Shown here in pieces: positions 1 to 7,851 of a DNA stretch of 24,899 nt. The number at the start of each line of letters is the position of its first letter. Position 1 is the first letter of the stretch. The notes under the pieces were generated by a model that ran no database searches, was not told where the DNA came from, and worked only from the letters and a program-made list of their open reading frames with translations. This DNA comes from Bacilli bacterium (GTDB lineage Bacteria; Bacillota_I; Bacilli_A; ML615J-28; CAG-698), in the NCBI GenBank assembly GCA_023228385.1, contig JALOBF010000008.1, forward strand, positions 1-24,899, given 5' to 3'. A program made the position numbers and the translations under genes.

Positions 1-1
1 A

Positions 2-964
2 ATCGGGGCCCGCTATTTAAAACAATTTAATAATCTTAATTGGTACCGGTCAAATGTTAACGGTAAAATTGTCGGTATTGTTGACACCGGCAATCCCAAT
101 ATTTATCTTAGAATGGAAGATTATCGAGAATTTATGATTAACTCATATGCCGCTAAAGAGGAATACCGTTTTACCGCCGCCCCTAATACAACTGTAATTG
201 AATATTATCCGATTAGCGATTGGAAAAAAACCAATCCCGCCCTGGTGCCTTTTGATTATAACAATCTTGCCGCTGATGAGATTATCGTATCGGCCAGTTA
301 CCTTCAGTATTTGGAAAGCAAAAATGAAGAACCGGTTACCAAAGTACAGTTCGATAAGGAATACCGTATCATAGGTTTTATTTACGATGATGTTTTTGGC
401 GAAGTTATCGTCAACAATGAAAATTTAGAGAGACTCCTTTATCATTTTATTGATAAAAATCCCGCCGTTTTCACAAAAAACAAAAAAGCGATGATTGAGC
501 GGCTTAAAGGAATAGGTTTAAAAGGCAAAGATACTTATAAGACCTTATATCTTGAGTATTACACTTATAACTTTTCTTTTACGGAATACAGTTTCTCTCT
601 TGTGATTTTGGCCGCCTCCCTTTTGTTTTTATACTTTCTCATGCGCTCCAGTTTAATTAAGAGAATTTATGAGGTTGGAGTCTATCGCGCCTTGGGGGTG
701 AAAAAAACCAATGTTTATCGTCTTTTTTTATCCGAGATTATTGTTTTGACTTTAATTACCTCAACTATCGGGATTATAATAACTTCCTATATTATCGACA
801 AGGTTAATAATCTTTCTCCTTATGAATTGATTTATTATCCTTGGTATATTCCGGTTGTCAGTTTTATTTTTATTTTTGCGGTTAATGTTTTAACCGGGAT
901 GCTTCCGGTTATCTCTTTACTGCGAAACACTCCGGCGCAAATCTTAAGTAAATACGATATATAA
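2..964 (+). CDS. ABC transporter permease, FtsX/MacB family (C-terminal part)
   Basis: The reading frame is open from base 2 with no start, so the N-terminus lies outside the window; the first ATG inside (113) is internal. About 200 residues of extracytoplasmic (MacB-core-like) sequence are followed by three membrane segments in the last 130 residues. Between the first two lies the basic stretch RIYEVGVYRALGVKK, the cytoplasmic coupling region typical of FtsX-type permeases. The protein ends in NTPAQILSKYDI, a tail common in Bacillota permeases of this type. Such proteins work with a LolD/MacB-like ATPase in the plasma membrane, often for peptide or antibiotic export or cell-envelope signalling. 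The ATPase is not visible here and is either fused upstream or a neighbour. The substrate cannot be told. A perfect terminator follows 41 bases after the stop. Confidence 0.85.
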   Translation: MGARYLKQFNNLNWYRSNVNGKIVGIVDTGNPNIYLRMEDYREFMINSYAAKEEYRFTAAPNTTVIEYYPISDWKKTNPALVPFDYNNLAADEIIVSASYLQYLESKNEEPVTKVQFDKEYRIIGFIYDDVFGEVIVNNENLERLLYHFIDKNPAVFTKNKKAMIERLKGIGLKGKDTYKTLYLEYYTYNFSFTEYSFSLVILAASLLFLYFLMRSSLIKRIYEVGVYRALGVKKTNVYRLFLSEIIVLTLITSTIGIIITSYIIDKVNNLSPYELIYYPWYIPVVSFIFIFAVNVLTGMLPVISLLRNTPAQILSKYDI

Positions 965-1004
965 TTTGAAATAATAATTTACTTTTTAAACAAGCAAAAA
1001 CAAA

Positions 1005-1044
1005 AAAACAAGCGTTACCCGGTTGGAGCGGAACGCTTGTTTTT
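1005..1044 (+). terminator. Rho-independent terminator after the ABC permease
   Basis: A perfect 12-bp stem (1005-1016 with 1032-1043) encloses a 15-base loop and ends in a T run. It closes the permease transcription unit. The stem is A/T-rich at its base, so it may also act in the opposite direction. Confidence 0.85.
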
Positions 1045-1631
1045 AATATAGTTTATTTCGCATTATTGCTTTTCATAAAACGACCATTTTGGACCAAACA
1101 CATTTCCATAATTTTAGGGTAATAAGCAAAAACCGTCGGTTTCGGTAAAAACCAGAAATCCCGCTTTGATGGTAGAAACCGGTGGCAAAAAGAAGTAAAT
1201 TCTGCTTAATCCCGGGTTTTATAAGAATAAAGGAGCGCAATACACAATAAGGCCTAAAGCGGTTTTTTTTCTGGTCATTGCCCTTATAATAGGAAGAATA
1301 AGACAAATGCATCACCCTTATAAAGATGACTGATGGATTTCGGCTTTGCATTTAAGAGGTTGATTTCGTCCGGTGCTCGGCAGAAGCACTGACCTTAAGA
1401 CGGCTTATTATTATCCCATAAATATTAAAGTAGTTGGTTTGGTCGCTATGATCTTATAATGCTGGATAAACCTGATATAATATAAAATAAGATAGCAAAA
1501 GTTTTTAGAAGTAAATAAATGGAATAAATCTTAACTCTAATAATCAGTTAATTAATAAGATTATATATTTTTCTTCTTCAAAAATCAAGACTTTTTATTC
1601 GTAAAACGCTTACATCGTTATTTTATAAAGA
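1045..1631. other. Gene-free stretch, possible decayed gene on the minus strand
   Basis: No intact gene is supported in these ~590 bases. The longest minus-strand open frame (1351 to 1073, 92 codons) lacks a ribosome binding site and a recognisable family. Two other minus-strand frames read more like protein: about 1379 to 1283 gives RAPDEINLLNAKPKSISHLY and continues to a stop. From about 1300 a second frame reads RAMTRKKTALGLIVYCAPLFL, then a stop. That frame later contains TETDGFCLLP, a stop, then NYGNVFGPKWSFYEK. This looks like a frameshifted and stop-ridden remnant of a membrane-associated protein, but it is only an impression from composition. Positions 1440-1620 are A/T-rich with no feature I can name. 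Confidence 0.25.
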
Positions 1632-1654
1632 AAAGGGTTTAATGTAAACCCTTT
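1632..1654 (-). terminator. Putative terminator after the YfcC-type gene
   Basis: A perfect 10-bp inverted repeat (1632-1641 with 1645-1654, loop of 3) starts at the last base of the stop codon on the minus strand. The following T-rich tract is short and interrupted (TCTTTATAAAA), so termination may be partial. Confidence 0.6.
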
Positions 1655-3069
1655 CAATAGCCAATATAATAGCCGATCACTAATAAGAGGGCGGTAACGG
1701 CCAGAACTATTAACTGAAGACCGATTGTTTTCTTTGCCCATTTGGTATAACTGAATCCGGCAATACCCAGGGCTATTAACAGAACCGGATTGGTCGGATA
1801 GATTAAATCATTATAACCGTCGCCGAAAATAAAGGCAAGAACGGCAATATTGGGGGTAATTCCGATTTTATCGGCCAAAACCTTAATAATCGGAATAATA
1901 AGAACGACTTTGGCACTGGCCGAACCGATAAAGAATTCCACAATCAAAATCACAAAATATATAAACAGAATACCGAGTATCGGCGAAGAGCCTTTAAACA
2001 TATTTGATATTTCTTCGATTATTGTCGCCAGAATTTGCGCGTCGTCAAGAATAAATTTAATCGTTCCCGCCAAAACAATCATAATCACGGCAGGGCTGAC
2101 CGCGAGAAGTCCGGAAAGAAAGGTCTTGCCGATTTCTGAAAACCGATATCCGATTAACCGTCCGCAGACAAAAGTACCAATCAAAAAAGCGACGGCGAGG
2201 ATGGGAATCGAGTAGCCCTTGAGGACCGGTATCAGGGCCGAGGCGATAATAATTAAAACGATGCTGATAAAGAAACCGGTATAAACTCTCAGCACTTTTG
2301 GCTTAATCGTATTAAAGGAGACTTGATCAAGCTGCTCCCTTTTGATTTTATCTTCTTCGTAAGTTAGTGATGATTCGGGATTTTTCTCAATTTTCCTAAC
2401 ATGCCGGCGCATATAAAAACACAAAAGAAGATACATAAGAATAAAGATGATAATGCGGAAACCGATTCCGGAAAGCATATTGATTCCCATTTCGCTGCTG
2501 GCAAGTCCCACCGAGAACGGATTGGTCAGGGCGGTGGAAAAACCGAAACCGGCGGCCATCAGGCACATCCCGAGACCGGTAAAGGTATCCCATCCCAAAG
2601 ACAGTGCCAGCATGATAATAATCGGCAGCATCGTGACCGATTCTTCGAAGATGCCGAACAGCGCTCCGAAGAGCATAAATAAAAGAATGATTAGATACAT
2701 TAAAAGATATTTTCGTTTACGATATTTTGTGATTAAATAACCGATTATCGAACTGATGCCTTTGGTTTTATCCATGACATTAAAAGCTCCGCCGACAATC
2801 ACGATAAATACCGCGATGACAATAACAATCAGCCCATCCCGGGAAGCCAAAAGACGAAACGGCGCCGTAATTAATTTTCCAAACGAATATCCGGTGCCTT
2901 CAAGGGGAAGATAATGATCGCTTAAGACATGGCCGGTCTCATCCACCGGATAATATCCTTTCGGGATCAGGTAAGTCAACAAATAAGAAAAAAGAATTAG
3001 TGCTATTAAAATAATACAAACGGTAATAAATGACCGTTTATTAATTTTAATAATTTGATCTTTATTCAT
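1654..3069 (-). CDS. YfcC / C4-dicarboxylate-type integral membrane carrier
   Basis: The 471-residue protein is almost wholly hydrophobic, with about a dozen membrane segments. It resembles the YfcC/DcuC/ArcD-like group of anaerobic C4-dicarboxylate and amino-acid exchangers (PF03606): a first helix followed by an outside loop, then the conserved region FGIFEESVTMLPIIIMLA near residue 140, GFGFSTALTNPFSVGLA near 173-189, and FGDGYNDLIYPTNPVLL near 418-434. The substrate is unknown; in this family it may be a dicarboxylate, arginine/ornithine or a short peptide. Its ATG overlaps the last 8 bases of the upstream fusion gene, with its ribosome binding site (AAGGAGAG) inside that gene, so the two are translationally linked. 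It has no promoter of its own that I can see. Confidence 0.8.
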   Translation of the reverse strand: MNKDQIIKINKRSFITVCIILIALILFSYLLTYLIPKGYYPVDETGHVLSDHYLPLEGTGYSFGKLITAPFRLLASRDGLIVIVIAVFIVIVGGAFNVMDKTKGISSIIGYLITKYRKRKYLLMYLIILLFMLFGALFGIFEESVTMLPIIIMLALSLGWDTFTGLGMCLMAAGFGFSTALTNPFSVGLASSEMGINMLSGIGFRIIIFILMYLLLCFYMRRHVRKIEKNPESSLTYEEDKIKREQLDQVSFNTIKPKVLRVYTGFFISIVLIIIASALIPVLKGYSIPILAVAFLIGTFVCGRLIGYRFSEIGKTFLSGLLAVSPAVIMIVLAGTIKFILDDAQILATIIEEISNMFKGSSPILGILFIYFVILIVEFFIGSASAKVVLIIPIIKVLADKIGITPNIAVLAFIFGDGYNDLIYPTNPVLLIALGIAGFSYTKWAKKTIGLQLIVLAVTALLLVIGYYIGY

Positions 3070-4981
3070 TCTCGCTCTCCTTGTATTGATAATAAAGTTG
3101 TTCGCCGACTAGTGACCACTTAACGCACACCCGAATATCATCGGGAATAAAATAATATAGGGTGTTGTGATGACTGATTTCAAAATCTTCTTTAACGCCA
3201 AACGGTATTGCCGGCAGATTTTGTATTTTAAATAATATTTCTTTTTCTTCATTATTAATGGTACCGCGATAAGTTACGCCTTCATGAGTCAAAACGGTTG
3301 TACCGGATCCGACCGTCTTCATGCCTTTGCCGTTCGGATCCGGCAGTTTAAGCGTTACTTTTGTTTCGAGGCGGTAGGCTTTATCGGTGATTTTCGTTCT
3401 TTCATACTCTTTTTGCCACTCGTACCATTCCGGAATATTACGGGGGATTTGCGGGTCGGAAGCATTAAACTGATAATAATAATCTAATGTAACCGTAACT
3501 TTGCAGTGATTGCACTGAATGATATTGTCTTTAGCGGTAAAGGTAAACTCCTGTTTACAAACGGGGCAAATATAAAGAATATATTCCAAGCCCTCGGCCA
3601 AGTGCCGACCCTTAAAAGCAACAAGGTTTTCTTCCTGCCATTTAAAATCGTCGTAACTTAATTCTTTTTCAAGAATTTCTTCGATTTCCTTGACTGAATA
3701 TTCATCCAAAGCGTTGACGGTAAAGAGTTCTTTATAATTAACCTCAACCCGACCCCGGCGGAAAGTGGTCGCCCATTTCGGATAGCTAAGATAGGCGCCG
3801 TTTATTTTTGCCAATAATACCGGAATCCCAAGATTTTTAATCAGTTTGGCGGTCGCCGGCGTAATGCTTTCCATTCGTCCGTGGGGGCTGAGCCTTCCTT
3901 CGGGGGCAATCCCGACAATCCCGCCCTTTTTTATAATTCTTTTGATATTTTTGATTGAACTGATATCGGGCTGAAATAAAAATTTGGGAAAGGCGCCGAT
4001 TTTATTAAGAAGGGTCCCGAGTCGGTAATTACAGAAATAGTAAAAGTTCATTATCGCATTGACTTTTTGCGGGTAAAGGGGAATAAACGCATACATCCAA
4101 TCAAAAAAAGACGGATGATTGTAAATTAAAAGGTAAGGCTTCGGATAATGGCGAAATTCTTTGACGTTTGTTTTAATCCGAAACCGGCGATAGTAAAAAA
4201 GCTTTAACCCAATACAAACCAAACTATAGAACCATTTGCTCGGCAAATTAATATTGTTTCGAAAATAATTCATATCTTTTGTATATTTTTTTTCCAGATA
4301 TTCAATTATTTTCTGATAATATTTAATAGTTAGAACCGTCAAAATTAATAAAATTACCAAAACAATGATTAATGGGATATAATTGGATGCCATAATCAAA
4401 GAGCCAAACCAAATACATAAGGTAATTGAAGGGATTGTACCGAAGGTAGTTGTTAAGATATAGTGGCTGAATTTCATTTTGGTTTTGGCGGCGGTAAAAG
4501 CAATTAATCCATAGGGAAGAATCGGTAGAAAGTAAAGGGTTAAAACCATTAAGACCCGCACTTTATCGGAGGATGTGGTTTCTAACTTTTTTAATTTTGC
4601 CGCATCTTTTTCCCGGTATATTAACAGGGGATTGGTTTTCATTTTTCGGACTAAAAGAAAAATAATAAAATTTGCCAGAAAAATACCGGCAAGGCAAGAG
4701 ACCATCCCCCAAACCGGACCGAGGGTTACGGCGGCGATTATTTGGATCGGTTCGCCGGGCAAAATCGTTAACAATACTTGGATTGTATTGGCGAGACCGA
4801 CAAAGAAAAAAGCCCAAAAGCCGTAACTTAAAAACTTTTCGGTTAAGGGCTCCCATGAGCCTGAACGGATGGCCGTTTTAAACGGATCGCGCAAATCAAG
4901 CAATAAAAAAAAGCAAGCTAAAGCAATAATTGTTAGAAAAGCAATTAGTAAGATAAATCTAGATTTTTTTCTGTATTTCAT
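3062..4981 (-). CDS. VTT/DedA membrane domain - PlsC acyltransferase - zinc ribbon fusion protein
   Basis: The 639-residue protein joins three modules (numbering from the ATG at 4981). Residues about 5-230 are a VTT/TVP38/DedA-like membrane domain: LPGEPIQIIAAVTLGPVWG near 74-92 and LPILPYGLIAFTAAKTKMKF near 152-171 are the two re-entrant signature stretches. Residues about 265-440 are a PlsC/LPLAT acyltransferase with the HX4D catalytic motif NHPSFFD (His289, Asp294) and PEGRLS (Glu361). Residues 472-493 carry CPVC and CNHC, a zinc ribbon, followed by about 130 residues of beta-rich sequence. The likely role is phospholipid acylation coupled to lipid handling across the membrane. The frame could begin at TTG 4996 or GTG 4993, but GGTGGA sits 7 bases before ATG 4981, and the promoter leaves too little leader for the others. 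It is first in an operon with the YfcC-type carrier. Confidence 0.85.
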   Translation of the reverse strand: MKYRKKSRFILLIAFLTIIALACFFLLLDLRDPFKTAIRSGSWEPLTEKFLSYGFWAFFFVGLANTIQVLLTILPGEPIQIIAAVTLGPVWGMVSCLAGIFLANFIIFLLVRKMKTNPLLIYREKDAAKLKKLETTSSDKVRVLMVLTLYFLPILPYGLIAFTAAKTKMKFSHYILTTTFGTIPSITLCIWFGSLIMASNYIPLIIVLVILLILTVLTIKYYQKIIEYLEKKYTKDMNYFRNNINLPSKWFYSLVCIGLKLFYYRRFRIKTNVKEFRHYPKPYLLIYNHPSFFDWMYAFIPLYPQKVNAIMNFYYFCNYRLGTLLNKIGAFPKFLFQPDISSIKNIKRIIKKGGIVGIAPEGRLSPHGRMESITPATAKLIKNLGIPVLLAKINGAYLSYPKWATTFRRGRVEVNYKELFTVNALDEYSVKEIEEILEKELSYDDFKWQEENLVAFKGRHLAEGLEYILYICPVCKQEFTFTAKDNIIQCNHCKVTVTLDYYYQFNASDPQIPRNIPEWYEWQKEYERTKITDKAYRLETKVTLKLPDPNGKGMKTVGSGTTVLTHEGVTYRGTINNEEKEILFKIQNLPAIPFGVKEDFEISHHNTLYYFIPDDIRVCVKWSLVGEQLYYQYKESENE

Positions 4982-5013
4982 TTCAAGTTCCACCAAGTTT
5001 CTATATATGAAAT

Positions 5014-5042
5014 ATTATAACATATCAGAAATAGATTGTAAA
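5014..5042 (-). promoter_or_regulatory. Sigma-A-type promoter for the fusion gene operon
   Basis: On the minus strand, TTTACA (5042-5037) and a perfect TATAAT (5019-5014) are separated by 17 bases, and a TG one base before the -10 makes it an extended -10. Transcription would begin near 5007, about 25 bases before the ATG at 4981. Confidence 0.75.
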
Positions 5043-5106
5043 ATGAAAACGCGAAAACCGAGCGGTAAATTTTGTTTTTATTAATAATATAGATAAGGGG
5101 ATGGCA

Positions 5107-5628
5107 ATGGCTAAAACAGACAATGCACCGCGGGGAGTATTAATCGCCGCCGGAATGACCGCCGGTTTTATCGGTCAATATGGAGCCGACTTCGTCGGCA
5201 ATATCGCTCACAATAATCCGGATCTTCTCCAGATCACTTCCGGTTTTAATGAATTTTTAGCGGCTTTAGCCACCGGTTTTACCGGCGCCGTCTTTGACGA
5301 TAAACTGTCGCTTTTTGCTTTAACGGTGCTTTCAACCGGGGTTTATTACAGCATAACAACCACGGTTGGCACGATACTCGGCAAAAAGACACTAACGGGC
5401 GAAGTATTATTAAAAAATTATCTTCACGATGCAATTTTGGTTTTTCTTCTGTTATATATGCAAAATCGTGTTTATGTTCCGCTTTTAACCGCCGCTTTTG
5501 GGAAAAAGCAAATTAGCGTTTGGGCTCATGCTCTTTTAACCGGAGTGATTGTCAGCGTTTATTACGGCCTGCGTGATACTTTTTTCAATTCAGGCAATAA
5601 AACAGTTTACGAAACGGAAAAAAAGTAG
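5107..5628 (+). CDS. Uncharacterised membrane protein
   Basis: I do not recognise this family. The 173-residue product has about five hydrophobic stretches: near residues 10-30, 45-60, 68-90, 108-128 and 140-160. It ends in a charged tail (KTVYETEKK). There are many small residues and paired Gly/Ala positions in the first helices, which suggests tight helix packing. ATG 5101 is directly next to the GGGG of the ribosome binding site, so ATG 5107, six bases downstream of AAGGGG, is the more likely start. It is divergent from the VTT-acyltransferase operon and precedes the GNAT-like gene by 33 bases. No catalytic motif is visible. A small transporter or a membrane anchor are both possible. Confidence 0.7.
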   Translation: MAKTDNAPRGVLIAAGMTAGFIGQYGADFVGNIAHNNPDLLQITSGFNEFLAALATGFTGAVFDDKLSLFALTVLSTGVYYSITTTVGTILGKKTLTGEVLLKNYLHDAILVFLLLYMQNRVYVPLLTAAFGKKQISVWAHALLTGVIVSVYYGLRDTFFNSGNKTVYETEKK

Positions 5629-5634
5629 TATAAT
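5606..5634 (+). promoter_or_regulatory. Promoter for the GNAT-like gene
   Basis: TTTACG (5606-5611) and a perfect TATAAT (5629-5634) lie 17 bases apart. The -10 begins one base after the stop codon of the preceding gene, and the initiating ATG is at 5662. The -35 matches consensus at four of six positions. Confidence 0.55.
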
Positions 5635-5661
5635 TATATCAATCATAAGAGGAGGAAAACA

Positions 5662-6783
5662 ATGGTTACAATCAAAGAAATTACCAGCAAAAAAGACAAA
5701 AAGAAATTTGTTGATTTTCCTAACCGGCTCTATCGCAACAACAAATATTATATTCCGCCTTTTTTTCAGGATGAACTTGAGATGCTTGACCCTAAGAAAA
5801 ATGCGGCATATCAATATTGTGAAACGAGATTATTTCTTGCATATCGTGATAAGAAGATTGTCGGTCGGATATGCGCCTTAATAAATCATGCTTATAATAA
5901 GAAAATGAATTACCGACAAATGCGTTTTTGTCGGTTTGACGTTATTGATGATTTTACGGTTACAAAACTGCTTTTTGCTGAAGTTATCAATTGGGCTAAA
6001 GAATGCGGTTTTAATCAGATTATCGGTCCGATTGGCTTTAGCGACCTAGACAAACAAGGACTTTTAATTGAAGGCTTTGCGGAAGAAAGCAATACGATCA
6101 CTTTATATAATCACCCTTATTATATGGAACACATGGCAAAATTCGGTTTTGTAAAGGATATTGATTGGCTTGAATTTCAGGTGTTTACGCCGTCGGAAAT
6201 GAGTGAAAGAATCAACCGAATGGCCAATGTTATAATTAAAAGATATGGTTATCATGTTATTAGATTACATAAACGAAAAGAAATGAAACCTTATATCGAA
6301 GCGGGATTTGCTTTAATCAATGAAGCTTTCGCCCCGATTTACGGAACGGTTCCCTTAAACCAAGATCAAATCAAAAAAGCCCTAAAACAGTTTGTAACTT
6401 TGGTCAATATGGACTTTTTATATTTAATTGCAAACAAGGAAGACGAATTAATCGGTTTGGGTTTAATGGTGCCTTCGCTTAATCAGGCCACTAAGAAATC
6501 CAACGGCCGCCTTTTCCCCTTCGGCGCTTTTCGTGCTTTATCGGCTCTGCGCAACCCGAAAGTTTTGGATATGTATTTAATCGCCGTTAAGCCAGAGTAT
6601 CAAAATCTTGGAGTTAATGTTCTGATACTTTGCGAAGGCATTAAATCGGCAATTAAATACGGAGTAACTCATGCCGAAACCGGACCTGAACTTGAAGAAA
6701 ATGTCAGTGTTCAGGCCTTGTGGAAAGAGTTTGAAATCCGCCAGCATCGCCGCCGCCGCTGTTATAAATTTGATTTAAATTAA
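5662..6783 (+). CDS. GNAT-superfamily N-acetyltransferase-like protein
   Basis: The 373-residue protein belongs to a group of large, soluble GNAT-like proteins of unknown substrate found in many bacteria. Residues about 1-110 hold an incomplete GNAT-like half (FPNRLYRNNKYYIPPFFQDE, then LFLAYRDKKIVGRICALIN, a beta-strand pair typical of acetyl-CoA folds). The C-terminal half contains MYLIAVKPEYQNLGVNVLIL near residue 306, resembling GNAT motif A, where the acetyl-CoA pyrophosphate is bound. It ends in an arginine-rich segment (RQHRRRRCYKF). AGAGGAGG lies 6 bases before the ATG. It is followed 12 bases later by mscL, so the two are probably cotranscribed. Substrate and pathway are unknown, and transferase activity is inferred only from the fold-like motifs. 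Confidence 0.7.
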   Translation: MVTIKEITSKKDKKKFVDFPNRLYRNNKYYIPPFFQDELEMLDPKKNAAYQYCETRLFLAYRDKKIVGRICALINHAYNKKMNYRQMRFCRFDVIDDFTVTKLLFAEVINWAKECGFNQIIGPIGFSDLDKQGLLIEGFAEESNTITLYNHPYYMEHMAKFGFVKDIDWLEFQVFTPSEMSERINRMANVIIKRYGYHVIRLHKRKEMKPYIEAGFALINEAFAPIYGTVPLNQDQIKKALKQFVTLVNMDFLYLIANKEDELIGLGLMVPSLNQATKKSNGRLFPFGAFRALSALRNPKVLDMYLIAVKPEYQNLGVNVLILCEGIKSAIKYGVTHAETGPELEENVSVQALWKEFEIRQHRRRRCYKFDLN

Positions 6784-6795
6784 TGTAGGTGAAAA

Positions 6796-7362
6796 ATGAA
6801 AAAAATTTTTAAGGAATTCAAAGATTTTATTTCTAAAGGCAATATTATTGATTTAGCCGTTGCCGTTATTATCGGCAATGCTTTTAATGCGATTATATCG
6901 AGTTTGGTAAAAAACATTATAATGCCGCTTTTAAGTCTTGCCACGGGCGGTGTCAGCGTTGCTGATTGGAAATGGGTAATAACCCCGGGCGATACCGCGG
7001 CGGGCATTACGGAGACGGCACTTTATTACGGGCTTTTTATTCAATCCGTCATTGATTTTATAATAATAGCTTTTTGTATATTTGTCGCTTTAAAATTGAT
7101 GTTGAAAATAAAAGCGGGCTTCGGTACCATCAACAATAAAATCAGCGATAATATTCTTACCGGAGAAGATAAAAGCGAAATGAAAAACCGCGGTTTAAAT
7201 CCGAAGAATAAAGACGATGTTTTAAGTTATAAAAAGATGAAAGCCGAAGCGGCGGCAAAACTTGAAGCCGAACGTTTGCTTAAAGAACAGGAAGAAAAAT
7301 TAAAAAATCCGACCGAGCTTGATTTATTAAAGGAAATCCGCGATCTTTTAAAAGAACGGTAA
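6796..7362 (+). CDS. mscL: Large-conductance mechanosensitive channel
   Basis: MscL opens under membrane tension and releases solutes during hypo-osmotic shock. The N-terminal amphipathic helix (FKEFKDFISKGNIIDLAVAV) leads into TM1 (about residues 16-46, with the gate-lining small residues AVAVIIGNAF). A short outside loop follows, then TM2 (about 80-101), then a cytoplasmic tail ending in PTELDLLKEIRDLLKER, the helical bundle seen in the family. At 188 residues it is longer than the usual 130-150. The excess lies between TM2 and the end: a polar linker, then an Ala/Glu/Lys-rich predicted coiled coil at about 148-172. AGGTG precedes the ATG. The gene follows the GNAT-like gene by 12 bases. 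Confidence 0.95.
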   Translation: MKKIFKEFKDFISKGNIIDLAVAVIIGNAFNAIISSLVKNIIMPLLSLATGGVSVADWKWVITPGDTAAGITETALYYGLFIQSVIDFIIIAFCIFVALKLMLKIKAGFGTINNKISDNILTGEDKSEMKNRGLNPKNKDDVLSYKKMKAEAAAKLEAERLLKEQEEKLKNPTELDLLKEIRDLLKER

Positions 7363-7420
7363 AATCATAATAATTAAGTAATATTATTGGTAAGATTGAG
7401 AAAAATAATGAAAATACTCT

Positions 7421-7449
7421 TTGACTTTTCTTGAGAAAAAGGGTATAAT
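7421..7449 (+). promoter_or_regulatory. Strong sigma-A-type promoter of the rplU-prp-rpmA operon
   Basis: TTGACT (7421-7426) and TATAAT (7444-7449) are separated by exactly 17 bases. This is the closest match to consensus in the window. Transcription would begin near 7456. Confidence 0.85.
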
Positions 7450-7455
7450 ATTTAT

Positions 7456-7550
7456 GTTGTGAATCAAGCACAACCGCTCAGACCGGGCTTTAAGCGATTT
7501 GCAAATCCGCCCGTATGGCGCGTCTTAATTTATGAGGAGGTGCTTTATTA
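7456..7550 (+). ncRNA. Ribosomal protein L21 leader (autoregulatory RNA)
   Basis: The ~95-base untranslated leader between promoter and rplU folds into a first hairpin (TTGTG with CACAA) and a longer helix closed by CGGGC (7483-) and GCCCG (-7514). It then reaches GGCGCGTCTT and the GAGGAGG ribosome binding site. Position and shape match the L21 leader known upstream of rplU in Bacillota, thought to mediate feedback by a ribosomal protein. The identification is by position and helix layout. No covariance search was possible. Confidence 0.6.
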
Positions 7551-7850
7551 ATGTATGCTATTTTTGAAACCGGCGGTAAACAGTACCGCGTTTCCGAAAA
7601 CGATGTTTTATATGTCGAGAAACTGGATGCTGCCCTCGGTGACGAAGTCGTATTTGAAAAGGTATTCCTGGTTGGCAATAAAATCGGAACCCCATATGTC
7701 CGTGGGGCGAAAGTTATCGCCACGGTAGAAAAACACGGTAAAAACAAAAAGATTGTTATTTTCAAGTATAAACCGAAGAAAAACTACCATAAAAAACAGG
7801 GACATCGTCAGCCTTATACTAAACTTAAAATTATAAAAATCGAAGGTTAA
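7551..7850 (+). CDS. rplU: 50S ribosomal protein L21
   Basis: The 99-residue product starts MYAIFETGGKQYRVSENDV and ends with the KNYHKKQGHRQPYTKLKI signature that contacts 23S rRNA. Both are diagnostic of bacterial L21, and the length is normal. GAGGAGG lies about 9 bases before the ATG. It is the first gene of the L21-Prp-L27 operon, one base upstream of prp. Confidence 0.98.
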   Translation: MYAIFETGGKQYRVSENDVLYVEKLDAALGDEVVFEKVFLVGNKIGTPYVRGAKVIATVEKHGKNKKIVIFKYKPKKNYHKKQGHRQPYTKLKIIKIEG

Positions 7851-7851
7851 G

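Noticed and set aside
1073..1351. 92-codon minus-strand open frame as a gene
   Set aside because: No ribosome binding site, no recognisable motif, and other frames of the same stretch look more protein-like.
4869..5084. 71-codon plus-strand frame covering the fusion-gene promoter
   Set aside because: It is antisense to the fusion-gene start and overlaps its -10 and -35; no ribosome binding site.
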